64,000 nucleotides of DNA from Prauserella salsuginis (lineage in GTDB: Bacteria > Actinomycetota > Actinomycetes > Mycobacteriales > Pseudonocardiaceae). Position numbers and translations under genes: made by a program. Under the pieces are notes generated by a model. It was not told where the DNA came from, did no database searches, and saw only the letters and a program-made list of their open reading frames with translations. Positions 17,165 through 26,290 of this stretch are shown in pieces. Position 1 is the first letter of the stretch. Every line of letters starts with the position of its first letter. Where the stretch lies: assembly GCF_024648885.1 (NCBI RefSeq), contig NZ_JANBBF010000008.1, positions 62,001-126,000 of the forward strand. Direction: 5' to 3'.

Positions 17165-19140
17165 CGGCGCAGCTCCAGCGGCGGAACGTCCGGGGTGAAC
17201 CCGAACACCTGCCCGTAGAAGGCCAGTTCGGCCTCGAGAGCGGCAACGATCGTGGCAGCACCGCGGAAGCCGTGCTGTTCTCCCTCGAACGGGAGATAGG
17301 CGTGCGGAATTCCGCTGCCCTCGAGCGCCTCGACGAATCGTTCGGCCTGGTCGGGCGGGCAGATCTCGTCGTCGAGTCCCTGCAGCAGCAGCACCGGGCC
17401 CGCCAGGCCGCCCAGATTGTGCATGGGGGAGCGGACGCGGTGCCGCTCGGCCGTCTCCGGGAGCGGTCCGACGAGCCCGTAGACGTACTGCGACTCGAAG
17501 TCGTGCACCTCGCCGCCGTCGCCCGTCCACTGCGCCAGGTCGAGGATCGGGAACTTGATCGTCGCCGCGCGATAGGTGTCGGTCACCGTCATCGAGGCGG
17601 CGGAGGTGAACCCGCCCGCGCTGCCGCCGCGGATCGCGATCCGCTCGGGGTCGGCCGTGCCGTCCTCGGCGAGGGCGCGGGCGACCGCGGCGCAGTCGGC
17701 TACGTCGACGACGCCCCACTGCTGCCGCAGCCGTTCCCGGTAGTGCCTGCCGTAACCGACGGACCCGCCGTAGTCGACGGCCACGACACCGATGCCGCGG
17801 CTGGTGAAGTAGGAGAAGTCCAGGTCCAACACCGCGTAGTTGCGGCCGGTCGGGCCGCCGTGGGCGTGCACGAGGTAGGGCGGCCGTTCGTCGTCAGGGC
17901 CCGCGTGATCCGGGTGCCGCGGCGGGTAGACATAGGCGGGCACGGCGTGGCCGTCGGCGGTGTGGAACGTGCGCTCCTGCGGCACCGACAGGTACTCGGC
18001 GGGCGGCAGCTCGGGCTGCGGGGTGAGGTGGGTGACCGTTCCGTCGGCGGGCCGCACCCTGACGACGGCGTTCTCCGTGTGCGGTCCCGCCGCGATGCCC
18101 ACGACGTCACCGTCGGCGACGGCGATCGACGGCGACCACGCTGTCAGTTCCGGGGCGACGGGGGTGAGCGTCCCCGAGGTCGTGTCGAGGACGGCCAACC
18201 GGCCGGACGCCAGCACGGCGTACCGGTCCCGGTCGAGCGGCGCCAACCAGCGCGCGCCCGTCTTCCACATCGCCCCGCCGAGTTCGGCCTCGACCGGCGC
18301 GAGCGCGACCAGACCGGCGTCACGGCCGCCCCCGTCGAGCGGCACCCGGTGCAGGTTCCACCAGCCCGACGGATCGGCCAGTGCGAGCAGCTCGCCCGCA
18401 GGTCCCCACGTCAGCTGGCACACCGACACACCGTCGCCGCCCGCCACCACGCGGGGCGGACCGAGCGTGCCGTCGGCCTCGACCTCGGCCACACAGACGC
18501 TCGTCTCGTCCCACGGCATGGCCGGGTGGTCCCAGCCCAGCCAGGCGGCGCGCCGGCCGTCGGGGGAGAGCTGCGGGGAGGTGAGGAAGTGGTGCGTGGC
18601 GGCCAGGGACCGGACGTCGCCGTCGCGGCCCACGGCGACCAGGTCACGGGCGATGTCGATGCGGCGGGGGCCGGTGACGGTCTCGCGCACCGCCCACACC
18701 GCGCCGCCGGGGCCGGGGCGCAGATCGCCGTAGCGGAACCCGTGTGCGACGTCGGGTTCGGGGGTCAGCGGCCGCACCGGTGCGGCCGTGGCTGCGGCGC
18801 CGTCCGGGAGCGGCACGGCATGGATTCGCTGGTCGTCCCAGTGGGTGAACACGAGCGTGTCGTCGACCACCGCCCACGGCCTGCCGCCGTACTCGTGGAG
18901 CCGGTTCCGGACGTTCCAGGGCGCAGGCAGCACGTCCGCCACGCGGCCGTCGTCGCCGGCACGTACCAACGCAACCCGGCCGCCCTCGGCGGGACGGGCC
19001 TCGGCCCACCACACCTCCGACCCTCGAGCCACGTCCGCGGCGCGGACCACGTCGAGCCACTGCGGCGTCACACCCGCTGCGGCGACATCACCGGCGGTGA
19101 TCGGGGACGGCCAGGTACCGAACGGAGCGATCGCAGGCAT
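17161..19140 (-). CDS. S9-family (prolyl oligopeptidase type) peptidase
   Basis: The 659-residue protein has an N-terminal beta-propeller of about 400 residues and a C-terminal alpha/beta-hydrolase domain. The triad is Ser507 (GGSAGG), Asp591 (GLDDEICP) and His623 (EQHGF). This is the dipeptidyl-aminopeptidase / acylaminoacyl-peptidase group, acting on small peptides in the cytosol. ATG 19140 has AAGGTGG a few bases upstream; residues from earlier starts are low-complexity. It is co-translated with the LD-carboxypeptidase gene downstream. The pairing suggests turnover of peptides or muropeptides, which is inference. Confidence 0.94.
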   Translation of the reverse strand: MPAIAPFGTWPSPITAGDVAAAGVTPQWLDVVRAADVARGSEVWWAEARPAEGGRVALVRAGDDGRVADVLPAPWNVRNRLHEYGGRPWAVVDDTLVFTHWDDQRIHAVPLPDGAAATAAPVRPLTPEPDVAHGFRYGDLRPGPGGAVWAVRETVTGPRRIDIARDLVAVGRDGDVRSLAATHHFLTSPQLSPDGRRAAWLGWDHPAMPWDETSVCVAEVEADGTLGPPRVVAGGDGVSVCQLTWGPAGELLALADPSGWWNLHRVPLDGGGRDAGLVALAPVEAELGGAMWKTGARWLAPLDRDRYAVLASGRLAVLDTTSGTLTPVAPELTAWSPSIAVADGDVVGIAAGPHTENAVVRVRPADGTVTHLTPQPELPPAEYLSVPQERTFHTADGHAVPAYVYPPRHPDHAGPDDERPPYLVHAHGGPTGRNYAVLDLDFSYFTSRGIGVVAVDYGGSVGYGRHYRERLRQQWGVVDVADCAAVARALAEDGTADPERIAIRGGSAGGFTSAASMTVTDTYRAATIKFPILDLAQWTGDGGEVHDFESQYVYGLVGPLPETAERHRVRSPMHNLGGLAGPVLLLQGLDDEICPPDQAERFVEALEGSGIPHAYLPFEGEQHGFRGAATIVAALEAELAFYGQVFGFTPDVPPLELRR

Positions 19141-19246
19141 GCGGGCCACCTTAGGGGAGTCGCCGGGGCCGGTGGGACGAAGATCAGACCACGAGTCGCA
19201 CCCGGACGAGACCCGGCGGGGAAGTTGGCTTAGGGTCGGAGGGGCC

Positions 19247-19825
19247 ATGGCTCGTGTCATCCACGTCTTCCGCCAGCCCGACCGGTTCGTCGCAGGAACC
19301 GTCGGGGAACCCGGCGATCGCACCTTCTACCTGCAGGCCACCGAGGACACGCGGACGATCAGCGTGACCATCGAGAAGCAGCAGGTCTCGGTGCTCGCCG
19401 AACGTCTGAGCTCGCTGCTCGAGGAGATCGCCAGCAGATTCGACGCCGAGGTGCCGGAAGAGGCCCCGGACGAGCTGGTCGACAACGAGCCGCTCAGCGT
19501 GCCCGTCGAGGAGGAGTTCCGCGTCGGCACGATGGGTCTGGGCTGGGACGCCGAGAGCCAGGCCGTCGTGGTCGAACTGCTCGCCGTGACCGAGGGCGAA
19601 GTGGACGAGACCGTCGTGCTGGACGACACCGAGGAGGGCCCCGACGCCGTGCGGGTGTTCCTGAGTCCGCCCGCCGCACGTGCCTTCGCCTCCCGCGCCG
19701 ACCGCGTCGTCGGCGCGGGCCGGAAACCGTGTCCGCTGTGCGGTGAGCCGCTCGACCCCGCCGGCCACATCTGCCCGCGGCAGAACGGCTACCGGCGCGA
19801 CTCGGAACTGACCGACGAAAGCTGA
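19247..19825 (+). CDS. DUF3090 family protein
   Basis: The 192-residue protein matches the DUF3090 pattern: an N-terminal beta region starting VIHVFRQPDRFVAGTVGEPG, the element FYLQATE, an acidic middle and a C-terminal zinc-ribbon-like end, CPLCGEPLDPAGHICPRQNGYRR, with three visible cysteines and a histidine. The function is unknown. In actinobacteria it is regularly adjacent to a SCO1664-family protein, as here (6-base gap). GGAGGGG precedes the ATG. Confidence 0.93.
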   Translation: MARVIHVFRQPDRFVAGTVGEPGDRTFYLQATEDTRTISVTIEKQQVSVLAERLSSLLEEIASRFDAEVPEEAPDELVDNEPLSVPVEEEFRVGTMGLGWDAESQAVVVELLAVTEGEVDETVVLDDTEEGPDAVRVFLSPPAARAFASRADRVVGAGRKPCPLCGEPLDPAGHICPRQNGYRRDSELTDES

Positions 19826-19831
19826 GCCGGC

Positions 19832-20656
19832 GTGGCAGAGGCGCACAACGAGCCCGGCAGAACCGTCGACCCGGCGGATCCGGCCGTCGTCGAGCTGATC
19901 ACGCGCGGCCGGCTCGACGTGCAGGGCCGGGTAGTCGACGCGTCGAACCTGACCCTGTTCGGCACCGTGGAGCTCGACGGTGCCGAAGCCGACGTCGTGT
20001 ACAAGCCCGTCACCGGCGAGCGGCCGCTCTGGGATTTCCCCGACGGCACCCTGGCTGGCCGTGAGGTCGCCACGGCGCTGATCGCCGAGGCGGCCGAGAT
20101 CGGCAGGGTGCCGCCGACCGTGCTGCGGGACGGCCCGTTCGGCGACGGCATGGTGCAGCTCTGGATCGACGTCACCGAACGGGAACTGGTCGACGTCCTC
20201 GCCCCCGAGGAGTTGCCCGACCACTGGCTGGTCGTCCTCCGTGCCCAGGATCAGGAGGGGCAGCCCCTCGTGGTGGCGCACGCCGACGACGAGGAGCTGC
20301 GCGAGCTGGCGATCCTCGACGTCGTCGTCAACAACACCGACCGCAAGGGCGGGCACATCCTGCCGGGGCCCTGCGGCCGGAGCTACGGCATCGACCACGG
20401 CATCTGCCTGCACGCCGACCCGAAACTGCGCACCGTGCTGTGGGGCTGGGCGGGCGAACCGCTGGGTGACGACGTGCTGGACAAGCTGCGCAAACTCCGC
20501 TGGGCACTCGACCGTGACCTCGGCACCACGCTGTCGCAGCACCTGACCCGCGACGAGATCGCCGCGCTCGCCACGCGCACCGACGGTCTGATCGAGGCGG
20601 GAGCTTTCCCTGTTCCCAGCGGCGAATGGCGCGCGATTCCCTGGCCGTTGTTCTGA
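19832..20656 (+). CDS. SCO1664 family protein
   Basis: A 274-residue actinobacterial protein of the SCO1664 / TIGR03843 family, which is related to the PI3/PI4-kinase-like fold. Recognisable parts are the lysine-containing beta strand DVVYKPVTGERPLWDFPDGTLAGREVA and the possible catalytic and metal segments VVNNTDRKGGHIL and YGIDHGICLH. The substrate is not known. It starts at a GTG six bases after the DUF3090 stop and is probably co-transcribed with it. Confidence 0.92.
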   Translation: MAEAHNEPGRTVDPADPAVVELITRGRLDVQGRVVDASNLTLFGTVELDGAEADVVYKPVTGERPLWDFPDGTLAGREVATALIAEAAEIGRVPPTVLRDGPFGDGMVQLWIDVTERELVDVLAPEELPDHWLVVLRAQDQEGQPLVVAHADDEELRELAILDVVVNNTDRKGGHILPGPCGRSYGIDHGICLHADPKLRTVLWGWAGEPLGDDVLDKLRKLRWALDRDLGTTLSQHLTRDEIAALATRTDGLIEAGAFPVPSGEWRAIPWPLF

Positions 20657-20784
20657 CCGAAAGCCCGCTCCGACCGGTGGGGCCCGTCCCGCACGACGAC
20701 CGCCGGTGCGACGACAGGGGCCGCATCCCAGCGCCCCGGAGCCGCAGGGGTGTGGCGCTCCCCGGATCCCACTACCCCGGCCGC

Positions 20785-20800
20785 TAGATTCCGATTCGTG
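20785..20800 (+). promoter_or_regulatory. leaderless-type promoter at the DUF3097 gene
   Basis: TAGATT (20785-20790) is followed by exactly seven bases and then the GTG. This spacing puts the transcription start on the start codon and decides the start of the DUF3097 gene. Confidence 0.55.
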
Positions 20801-21610
20801 CGTTCCCATTCCTACGGCAACATCCTGTCCGGTTCCCGCAAGCGCAAGATCCCCGAGGTGCCCGCCGAGCCGGGCCTCGTCGTGGAAGACCCGGCGAGCG
20901 GATTCTGCGGCGCGCTCGTCCGGCTCGAACACGGCAACGCGGTACTCGAGGACCGGAACGGCAAGCACCGGGTGTTCCCCCTCGGCCCCGCCGCGTTCCT
21001 GCTCGACGGCAAGCCCGTGACCCTCGTGCCGGCGCGACCGTCCCAGCCCGCCGCGCCGCAGCGCACGCAGTCGGCCTCCGGCTCGGTGCACGTCGACGGG
21101 CTGCGCGCCCGCGTGGCGCGGGACTCGCGTATCTGGGTCGAGGGCAAGCACGACGCCGAACTCGTCGAACGCATCTGGGGACACGATCTGCGCGTCGAAG
21201 GCGTGGTCGTCGAACCGCTCGACGGTGTGGACGTGCTTTCGGACGCGATCGCCGAGTTCGGCACCGGCCCCGGACGACGGCTCGGCGTGCTCGTCGACCA
21301 CCTCGTCCCCGGCAGCAAGGAGTCGCGGATCGTCGACGGCATCACCGACCCGAACGTGATGATCACCGGCCATCCGTACGTGGACATCTGGGAGGCGGTC
21401 AAACCCGACGTCCTCGGGATCGAGGCGTGGCCGCGGATCCCGAAAGGGGTCGAGTGGAAACGCGGCGTGTGCGACGCGCTCGGCTGGGGCGAGACCTACG
21501 AGGGCTGGCAGCGGGTACTGGCCGCGGTCGGGAGTTTCCGTGACGTCGAAACGCCCCTCATCGGTGCGATGGAGCGGCTCATCGACTTCGTCACCGAGCC
21601 CGCCGACTGA
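20798..21610 (+). CDS. DUF3097 family protein
   Basis: The 270-residue actinobacterial protein begins VRSHSYGNILSG and carries the DUF3097 core: RIWVEGKHDAELVERIWG, then GVDVLSDAIAEFGTG, LGVLVDHLVPGSKESRIV and HPYVDIWEAVKP. The conserved E-x-K and D-H-L-V segments resemble a TOPRIM-like acidic site; that comparison is mine and unproven. Function unknown. It probably forms its own leaderless transcript. Confidence 0.92.
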   Translation: MRSHSYGNILSGSRKRKIPEVPAEPGLVVEDPASGFCGALVRLEHGNAVLEDRNGKHRVFPLGPAAFLLDGKPVTLVPARPSQPAAPQRTQSASGSVHVDGLRARVARDSRIWVEGKHDAELVERIWGHDLRVEGVVVEPLDGVDVLSDAIAEFGTGPGRRLGVLVDHLVPGSKESRIVDGITDPNVMITGHPYVDIWEAVKPDVLGIEAWPRIPKGVEWKRGVCDALGWGETYEGWQRVLAAVGSFRDVETPLIGAMERLIDFVTEPAD

Positions 21611-21786
21611 GCGGGAGCGTCTCCCGACGTATCGCGGGGTCCGCGCACCGCGGCCGAGCACCCCGTAGGCCGAACGGGTGAACTGTGTCGGGCACGGGCG
21701 GCGTCCGCGACACCAGTGAGGTCACACCTCGGTCACGTACTGTGATCCGGTTCATCTCGCCGAATCGTATCTGGGAGCATGTGCGC

Positions 21787-22218
21787 ATGACAGCGGCGCT
21801 CATCTGGCTCATCATCGGCATCGCTCTGATCGTGACCGAGGTGCTGTCGGGCGACTTCGTCCTGCTCATGCTCGGCGCCGGGGCGCTCGCCGCAGCCGGA
21901 GCGGAGGCGATCACGGGCAACATCTACATCGACGTCGCCGTGTTCGCGATCGTCTCGACGGGCATGCTCGGGCTCGTCCGGCCCGCACTCAAACGGCGTT
22001 TCCTCGCGGGGCCCGGCATCAAGACGAACGCCGAGGCGCTGGTGGGGAGTCAGGCCGTGGCGATGTCCGAGGTGGACTCGCACGGCGGTCAGGTGAAGCT
22101 CGCCGGGGAACCCTGGTCCGCACGGGCCCTGACCGAAGGCGACGTCATCGAGGCGGGTACGCACGTGACCGTCGTGGAAATCCAGGGAGCCACCGCCATC
22201 GTGTCCGCCGCGATCTGA
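21787..22218 (+). CDS. NfeD family membrane protein
   Basis: The 143-residue protein has three or four membrane segments (residues about 1-65) and a C-terminal OB-fold-like domain (about 80-143; GSQAVAMSEVDSHGGQVKLAGE and AGTHVTVVEIQGATAIV). Short NfeD proteins work with SPFH/stomatin proteins in membrane microdomains, and the next gene is exactly such a protein. ATG 21787 is chosen from the family N-terminus; ATG 21778 and GTG 21781 are also in frame. Confidence 0.92.
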   Translation: MTAALIWLIIGIALIVTEVLSGDFVLLMLGAGALAAAGAEAITGNIYIDVAVFAIVSTGMLGLVRPALKRRFLAGPGIKTNAEALVGSQAVAMSEVDSHGGQVKLAGEPWSARALTEGDVIEAGTHVTVVEIQGATAIVSAAI

Positions 22219-22370
22219 TGTGACGGCCGCATCCGGGGCAGTGCCCGCCGCGCCCGCCGCGCGGGCCGGGTCGACAGTGCTCCGCAGAACCGAATAGCCG
22301 CCGACCGGGACGGCGCATGCGATCGAGCGTGCCATCAGGCCCGGTCCGCACCGTGAAGGGGAGAAACTAG

Positions 22371-23807
22371 GTGGAGACAACAGGACTGATTGTTGTCGCC
22401 GTCATCGCGCTGCTCGTGATCGTCGTGGTCGCGAAGGCGCTGATGGTGGTGCCGCAATCACAATCGGCCGTCATCGAGCGGCTCGGACGGTTCCGGATGG
22501 TGGCCGGTCCCGGCCTGAACTTCCTCGTGCCGTTCCTGGACAAGGTGCGCGCGAAGGTGGACCTGCGGGAACAGGTCGTTTCGTTCCCGCCGCAACCCGT
22601 GATCACGCAGGACAACCTGACGGTCTCGATCGACACGGTCGTCTACTTCCAGGTCACCGACTCCCGTGCCGCGGTGTACGAGATCTCGAACTACATCGTC
22701 GGTGTCGAGCAGCTGACCACCACCACGCTGCGGAACCTCGTCGGCGGCATGAGCCTCGAGGACGCGCTGACCTCCCGTGACCAGATCAACCAGCAGCTGC
22801 GCGGCGTGCTCGACGAGGCGACCGGCCGCTGGGGCATCCGGGTCGCCCGTGTCGAGCTGAAGGCGATCGATCCTCCGCCGTCCATTCAGGACTCGATGGA
22901 GAAGCAGATGCGCGCGGACCGTGAGAAGCGCGCCATGGTGCTGACGGCCGAAGGTGAACGCGAGTCGGCCATCAAGACCGCCGAGGGTCAGAAGCAGAGT
23001 CAGATCCTCGCGGCGGAGGGGTCCAAACAGGCCTCGATTCTGTCCGCGGAGGCCGAGCGGCAGTCGCGGATCCTGCGGGCGCAGGGTGAACGTGCCGCCC
23101 GTTATCTGCAGGCACAGGGGCAGGCCAAGGCCATCGAGAAGGTCTTCGCGGCCATCAAGGCGGGCAAGCCGACCCCGGAGGTGCTGGCCTACCAGTACCT
23201 GCAGACCCTGCCGCAGATGGCGCAGGGCGACGCGAACAAGGTCTGGATGATTCCGAGCGAGTACGGCCAGGCTCTCGAAGGCTTCGCCCGCAAGCTCGGC
23301 GCCCCGGGCGAGGACGGCGTGTTCCGCTACGAGCCGCCCACCGGCGACGACACGGAGATGCCGCCGCTGGAGGACGAGGAGGTCGCGTCCTGGTTCGACA
23401 CCAAGTCGGACCCGAGCGTCGCCGAGGCCGTGCGGGAAGCCGAGAAGGTCGCGCGCCAGGAGGTCGGCCCGCTGCACGGTACTCCGCAGGCGCCCACTCC
23501 GCCGCCCGCGGCACTGCAGGCGCTCGGCGGCGGTACCCCGTCGCCCGCTCAGCCCGAGGCCGCTGCGGAAGAGGAGAAGGACGAGGCTCCGGAACTGCCT
23601 CCGGCGCCGCCGGCACAGCCGACTCCGCCGCCCGCACCGCCGCAGCAGGCTCCGCAGCAGCAGCCGCCCGCGGGTCCGTACGGCGGTAATCCGGGGCAGC
23701 AGCAGCCGCCGCAGGGTGGTCCGACTCCGCCTCCGCAGCCGCCGCAGGGCGGGCAGTACCCGCCGCAGCAGGGCCCGCCGTTCGGTGGCCCGCCCCGTCG
23801 GCAGTAG
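22371..23807 (+). CDS. SPFH/band-7 (stomatin-like) protein with Pro/Gln-rich tail
   Basis: The 478-residue protein has one N-terminal membrane segment (residues 4-26) and the SPFH domain (about 27-200, with RLGRFRMVAGPGLNFLVPFLD). A coiled-coil region rich in A-E-G-E repeats follows (about 200-270), and then a disordered tail of about 110 residues dominated by Pro, Gln and Gly. SPFH proteins oligomerise at the membrane and often partner NfeD, encoded 152 bases upstream. The tail is longer than in typical bacterial stomatins and may mediate protein contacts. The GTG start has AGGGGA upstream. A very strong hairpin follows the stop. Confidence 0.94.
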   Translation: METTGLIVVAVIALLVIVVVAKALMVVPQSQSAVIERLGRFRMVAGPGLNFLVPFLDKVRAKVDLREQVVSFPPQPVITQDNLTVSIDTVVYFQVTDSRAAVYEISNYIVGVEQLTTTTLRNLVGGMSLEDALTSRDQINQQLRGVLDEATGRWGIRVARVELKAIDPPPSIQDSMEKQMRADREKRAMVLTAEGERESAIKTAEGQKQSQILAAEGSKQASILSAEAERQSRILRAQGERAARYLQAQGQAKAIEKVFAAIKAGKPTPEVLAYQYLQTLPQMAQGDANKVWMIPSEYGQALEGFARKLGAPGEDGVFRYEPPTGDDTEMPPLEDEEVASWFDTKSDPSVAEAVREAEKVARQEVGPLHGTPQAPTPPPAALQALGGGTPSPAQPEAAAEEEKDEAPELPPAPPAQPTPPPAPPQQAPQQQPPAGPYGGNPGQQQPPQGGPTPPPQPPQGGQYPPQQGPPFGGPPRRQ

Positions 23808-23819
23808 GCGTCAGCAACA

Positions 23820-23870
23820 ACACAGAAGGGCCGGTTCCCACGGATGGTGTGGGAACCGGCCCTTCTGTGT
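23820..23870 (+). terminator. 22-bp perfect terminator hairpin
   Basis: Arms 23820-23841 and 23849-23870 are exact 22-bp complements with a 7-base loop, starting 13 bases after the SPFH stop. It is the longest perfect hairpin I found in the window. Confidence 0.9.
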
Positions 23871-24086
23871 TCGCCCCCCTCCGGTCGCCTGCTGCCACCG
23901 ATCGGCACGACGACGCCACGACGTGGACGCCGACGGTCCGAGTCCGGGGTGGATGGCCGAGTTCCAGCACCTGGGCGTGGTGATCACGCAGCCGTCGGCG
24001 TACTCGGCGGTGTCGATCCCCGCACGCCTTCACCGCGGCGGTTCCTGCCGGTCCGGGGCGGTGGTCATGCGCTACGGTCGGTCGTG

Positions 24087-25454
24087 ATGAGCGAGCATCC
24101 GGTTCCCCTCACGCGGTCGGTGGTGGCCGGGCCGGATCCGTGGCCCGGGTCATCCGATCCAGCCGCGTTACTCGCGGGGATCGCCGACTGGCTCACCGGT
24201 TACGGCAACGTGCAGACCCGGCGCACGTACGCCGAAGGCCTCGGACTGCCCGTCACGAGTACCGACGTCGAACACTGGGCCCGGACCGTCCCCGGGCCGG
24301 GTCCGGCATCACTCGTGGCGTCCACAGCGGACGGGGCTCGACAGGACACCGGAGGCCGGCACACCGCGGCAGCGGGCGACGGCTGGCCCGAAGCGGTGGC
24401 GGCCTACGCGGCCGCATTGCAACTGAGCCCGCCCGGTCGTGACGACGATGCCGGTTCGGTCCGGCGGCCGCCACCGGCGCCGCGTGGCCGGTTGCGCGCG
24501 GTCCACTGGTTCCGCTGGTGCGCCGCCCGGGGAGTGGACCCCGTGCAGGTCACGAGCACGCATGTGAAGGCGTGGCTCGACGCCGTGTCCGCCGCCGGGG
24601 CTGCACCGTCCACTCGCGACCGTCTGCTCACGACCGTGAAGACCCTGTACTCGTACCTTGCCGAGATCGGCCTCGTCACGGGGAATCCGGCGGCTCTGAA
24701 CAGGCGGCGACTCGGGCTGGCGACCGCGGCGGCGAGCACCTCGGCCACCGTCACGCTGACCGGACGGCAGGTACGTGCACTGCACACCGCGGCGGCGGCG
24801 CCGCGCAGGGGAGCGGGTCCGGTGGACACCGCCCGCGCAGCCGCGGTCGTCGCGCTGTTCACCCTCGGTCTGCGCGTGAGTGAGCTGTGCGGGCTCGACG
24901 AGTCCGATCTGCACGTGACGCGCGGCCGCCGGGCGTTGCGGGTGCACGGCAAGGGCGGCAAGACCCGCATCGTGTATCTGAGCGAACCCGCCGACGCCGC
25001 GCTGACCGAGTACCGGCTGCGACTGCGCGAGGCCGTGGGCTCACGGGAGACCGCGGTGCAACGCGACCACGTCGGCACCGCCGACGACCGGCCGTTGCTG
25101 CGCACCCGCACTGGACGGCGTTTCCAGCGGCAGGCGATCTGGCAGTTGCTCCGCAGGGTCGCAGTCTCGGCGGGACCGGAGCTGGCCGAGGTCGCCGACG
25201 CCATGCATCCGCACGCGTTGCGGCACTTCTACGTCACCACCGCGGTCGAGGCCGGTGCGGACCTCGCCCACGTACAGGGCGACGTCGGGCACAGCAGCAT
25301 CGACACCACACGCAAGGTCTACGACCACGCCGCGCCTGATCCCCAGCGCAGCGCCGTCGACCTCGTGGCAGGAACCTGGTACGACACGGCAGGCACCGGG
25401 CTCGCGGACGAATCAGGTGACGGCTCCCCGGAATCGGACCGCCCTTCGTCGTGA
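24087..25454 (+). CDS. tyrosine recombinase / integrase (XerC/D-like)
   Basis: The 455-residue site-specific recombinase has the full catalytic set: Arg263 (GLRVSELCGL), Lys289/Lys292 (HGKGGKTR), His376 and Arg379 (HPHALRHF), His402 (DVGHSSI) and nucleophile Tyr412 (KVYDH). The N-terminal core-binding region is interrupted by a poorly conserved stretch of about 65 residues (about 69-135), so the protein is longer than XerC/D (about 300). TACGGT lies eight bases before the ATG, suggesting a leaderless mRNA. No tRNA gene or obvious att repeat is adjacent. It may be a chromosomal lone recombinase or the remnant integration gene of an island to its right. Confidence 0.93.
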   Translation: MSEHPVPLTRSVVAGPDPWPGSSDPAALLAGIADWLTGYGNVQTRRTYAEGLGLPVTSTDVEHWARTVPGPGPASLVASTADGARQDTGGRHTAAAGDGWPEAVAAYAAALQLSPPGRDDDAGSVRRPPPAPRGRLRAVHWFRWCAARGVDPVQVTSTHVKAWLDAVSAAGAAPSTRDRLLTTVKTLYSYLAEIGLVTGNPAALNRRRLGLATAAASTSATVTLTGRQVRALHTAAAAPRRGAGPVDTARAAAVVALFTLGLRVSELCGLDESDLHVTRGRRALRVHGKGGKTRIVYLSEPADAALTEYRLRLREAVGSRETAVQRDHVGTADDRPLLRTRTGRRFQRQAIWQLLRRVAVSAGPELAEVADAMHPHALRHFYVTTAVEAGADLAHVQGDVGHSSIDTTRKVYDHAAPDPQRSAVDLVAGTWYDTAGTGLADESGDGSPESDRPSS

Positions 25455-25630
25455 GGCGTTCGGTGTCGCAGTGTCTCGTCGCCGCAGCGTCTGGTCGCCG
25501 CAGCACCGGCCGGCCCGGTCGAGGGCAGCGTCGTCACGCCGGTCCGTGCGGGTGCTGAGCTCGCTGGGTGCGGCACGCCCCTTCCCCCGCCTCACGTGGC
25601 GAGCGGGGAAGCATGCCGACAGGCCGAAAT

Positions 25631-25661
25631 CCCCGGCCCGCACACGAGGTGCGAGCCGGGG
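25631..25661 (-). terminator. hairpin downstream of the cold-shock gene
   Basis: A 13-bp stem with one G-U pair in the leftward transcript (25631-25643 with 25649-25661) and a 5-base loop lies 17 bases past the cold-shock gene stop. Confidence 0.7.
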
Positions 25662-25677
25662 AGGAAATCGGGGAGGA

Positions 25678-25881
25678 TCAGGCCACGCGCACGACGTCGG
25701 CCTGCGGGCCCTTGGGGCCCTGGCTGACGTCGTAGGTCACCTGCTGGTTCTCCTCGAGGGTCCGGAAGCCTGCCGCGTCAATGGCGGAGTAGTGAACGAA
25801 CACGTCCGGGCCGCCCTCGTCCGGGGCGATGAAGCCGAAGCCCTTTTCCGAGTTGAACCACTTCACGGTTCCGTTGGTCAT
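25678..25881 (-). CDS. cold-shock protein, CspA family
   Basis: The 67-residue single cold-shock domain protein binds single-stranded RNA/DNA. RNP1 (KGFGFI) and RNP2 (VFVHYS) are intact, and the start VKWFNSEKG is canonical. The ATG has a near-perfect GAAGGAG seven bases upstream. The long non-coding stretch before it and a hairpin after it suggest a single-gene transcript with a long 5' leader, as in many csp genes. Confidence 0.97.
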   Translation of the reverse strand: MTNGTVKWFNSEKGFGFIAPDEGGPDVFVHYSAIDAAGFRTLEENQQVTYDVSQGPKGPQADVVRVA

Positions 25882-26290
25882 GATTGTCTCCTTCAGGAGC
25901 TGGGGGTATGACGGGCAACCACACCGTGTGGAGGCCCGGGCCTGGCGATCTCAGACGGCGGCTCACTCCAGCTACACCAAAGAAAGAAGCTCGCCCGCAT
26001 CAACATCCTGCGAGCATGCACAAAACACGAACCCAGAAATTCATCGGCCACTTATCAGTCTACACGTATCACCCGCCGGACATCAGCGGCGACCACGATG
26101 GCCCTTGTCGCCGCGTCGGCCCCGCCGGGCAGGTCCCCGAAATCGGTGCCGAGGCCCCGCGACTCCACTGTCCCGCGGCTCCACTGTCCTGCAATCCACT
26201 GTGGAGCGCACGCCGCCCGCACGGCAGGGACAGCCATCTCCCGGGAACACCGGACCCCGGTGACGACCTGATGCGGGGCTTCGCCGGAGG
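25882..26290 (-). promoter_or_regulatory. cold-shock 5' leader and promoter region, no gene seen
   Basis: This 409-base stretch has no supported coding region. The part nearest the cold-shock gene (about 25882-26065) is comparatively AT-rich. On the minus strand a TAGACT element near 26060-26065 could be the -10 box, which would give a leader of roughly 175 bases. Long leaders in csp genes often act as RNA thermosensors; that role is inference. The rest (about 26070-26290) holds short GC-rich repeats only, including near-copies of a CCACTGTCC-type segment around 26163-26200. Confidence 0.4.

Noticed and set aside
19184-21661. An 825-codon open frame on the minus strand
   Set aside because: It is antisense to DUF3090, SCO1664 and DUF3097, all of which have family matches. 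Its product is a His/Arg/Val/Asp-rich shadow typical of high-GC third-position bias.
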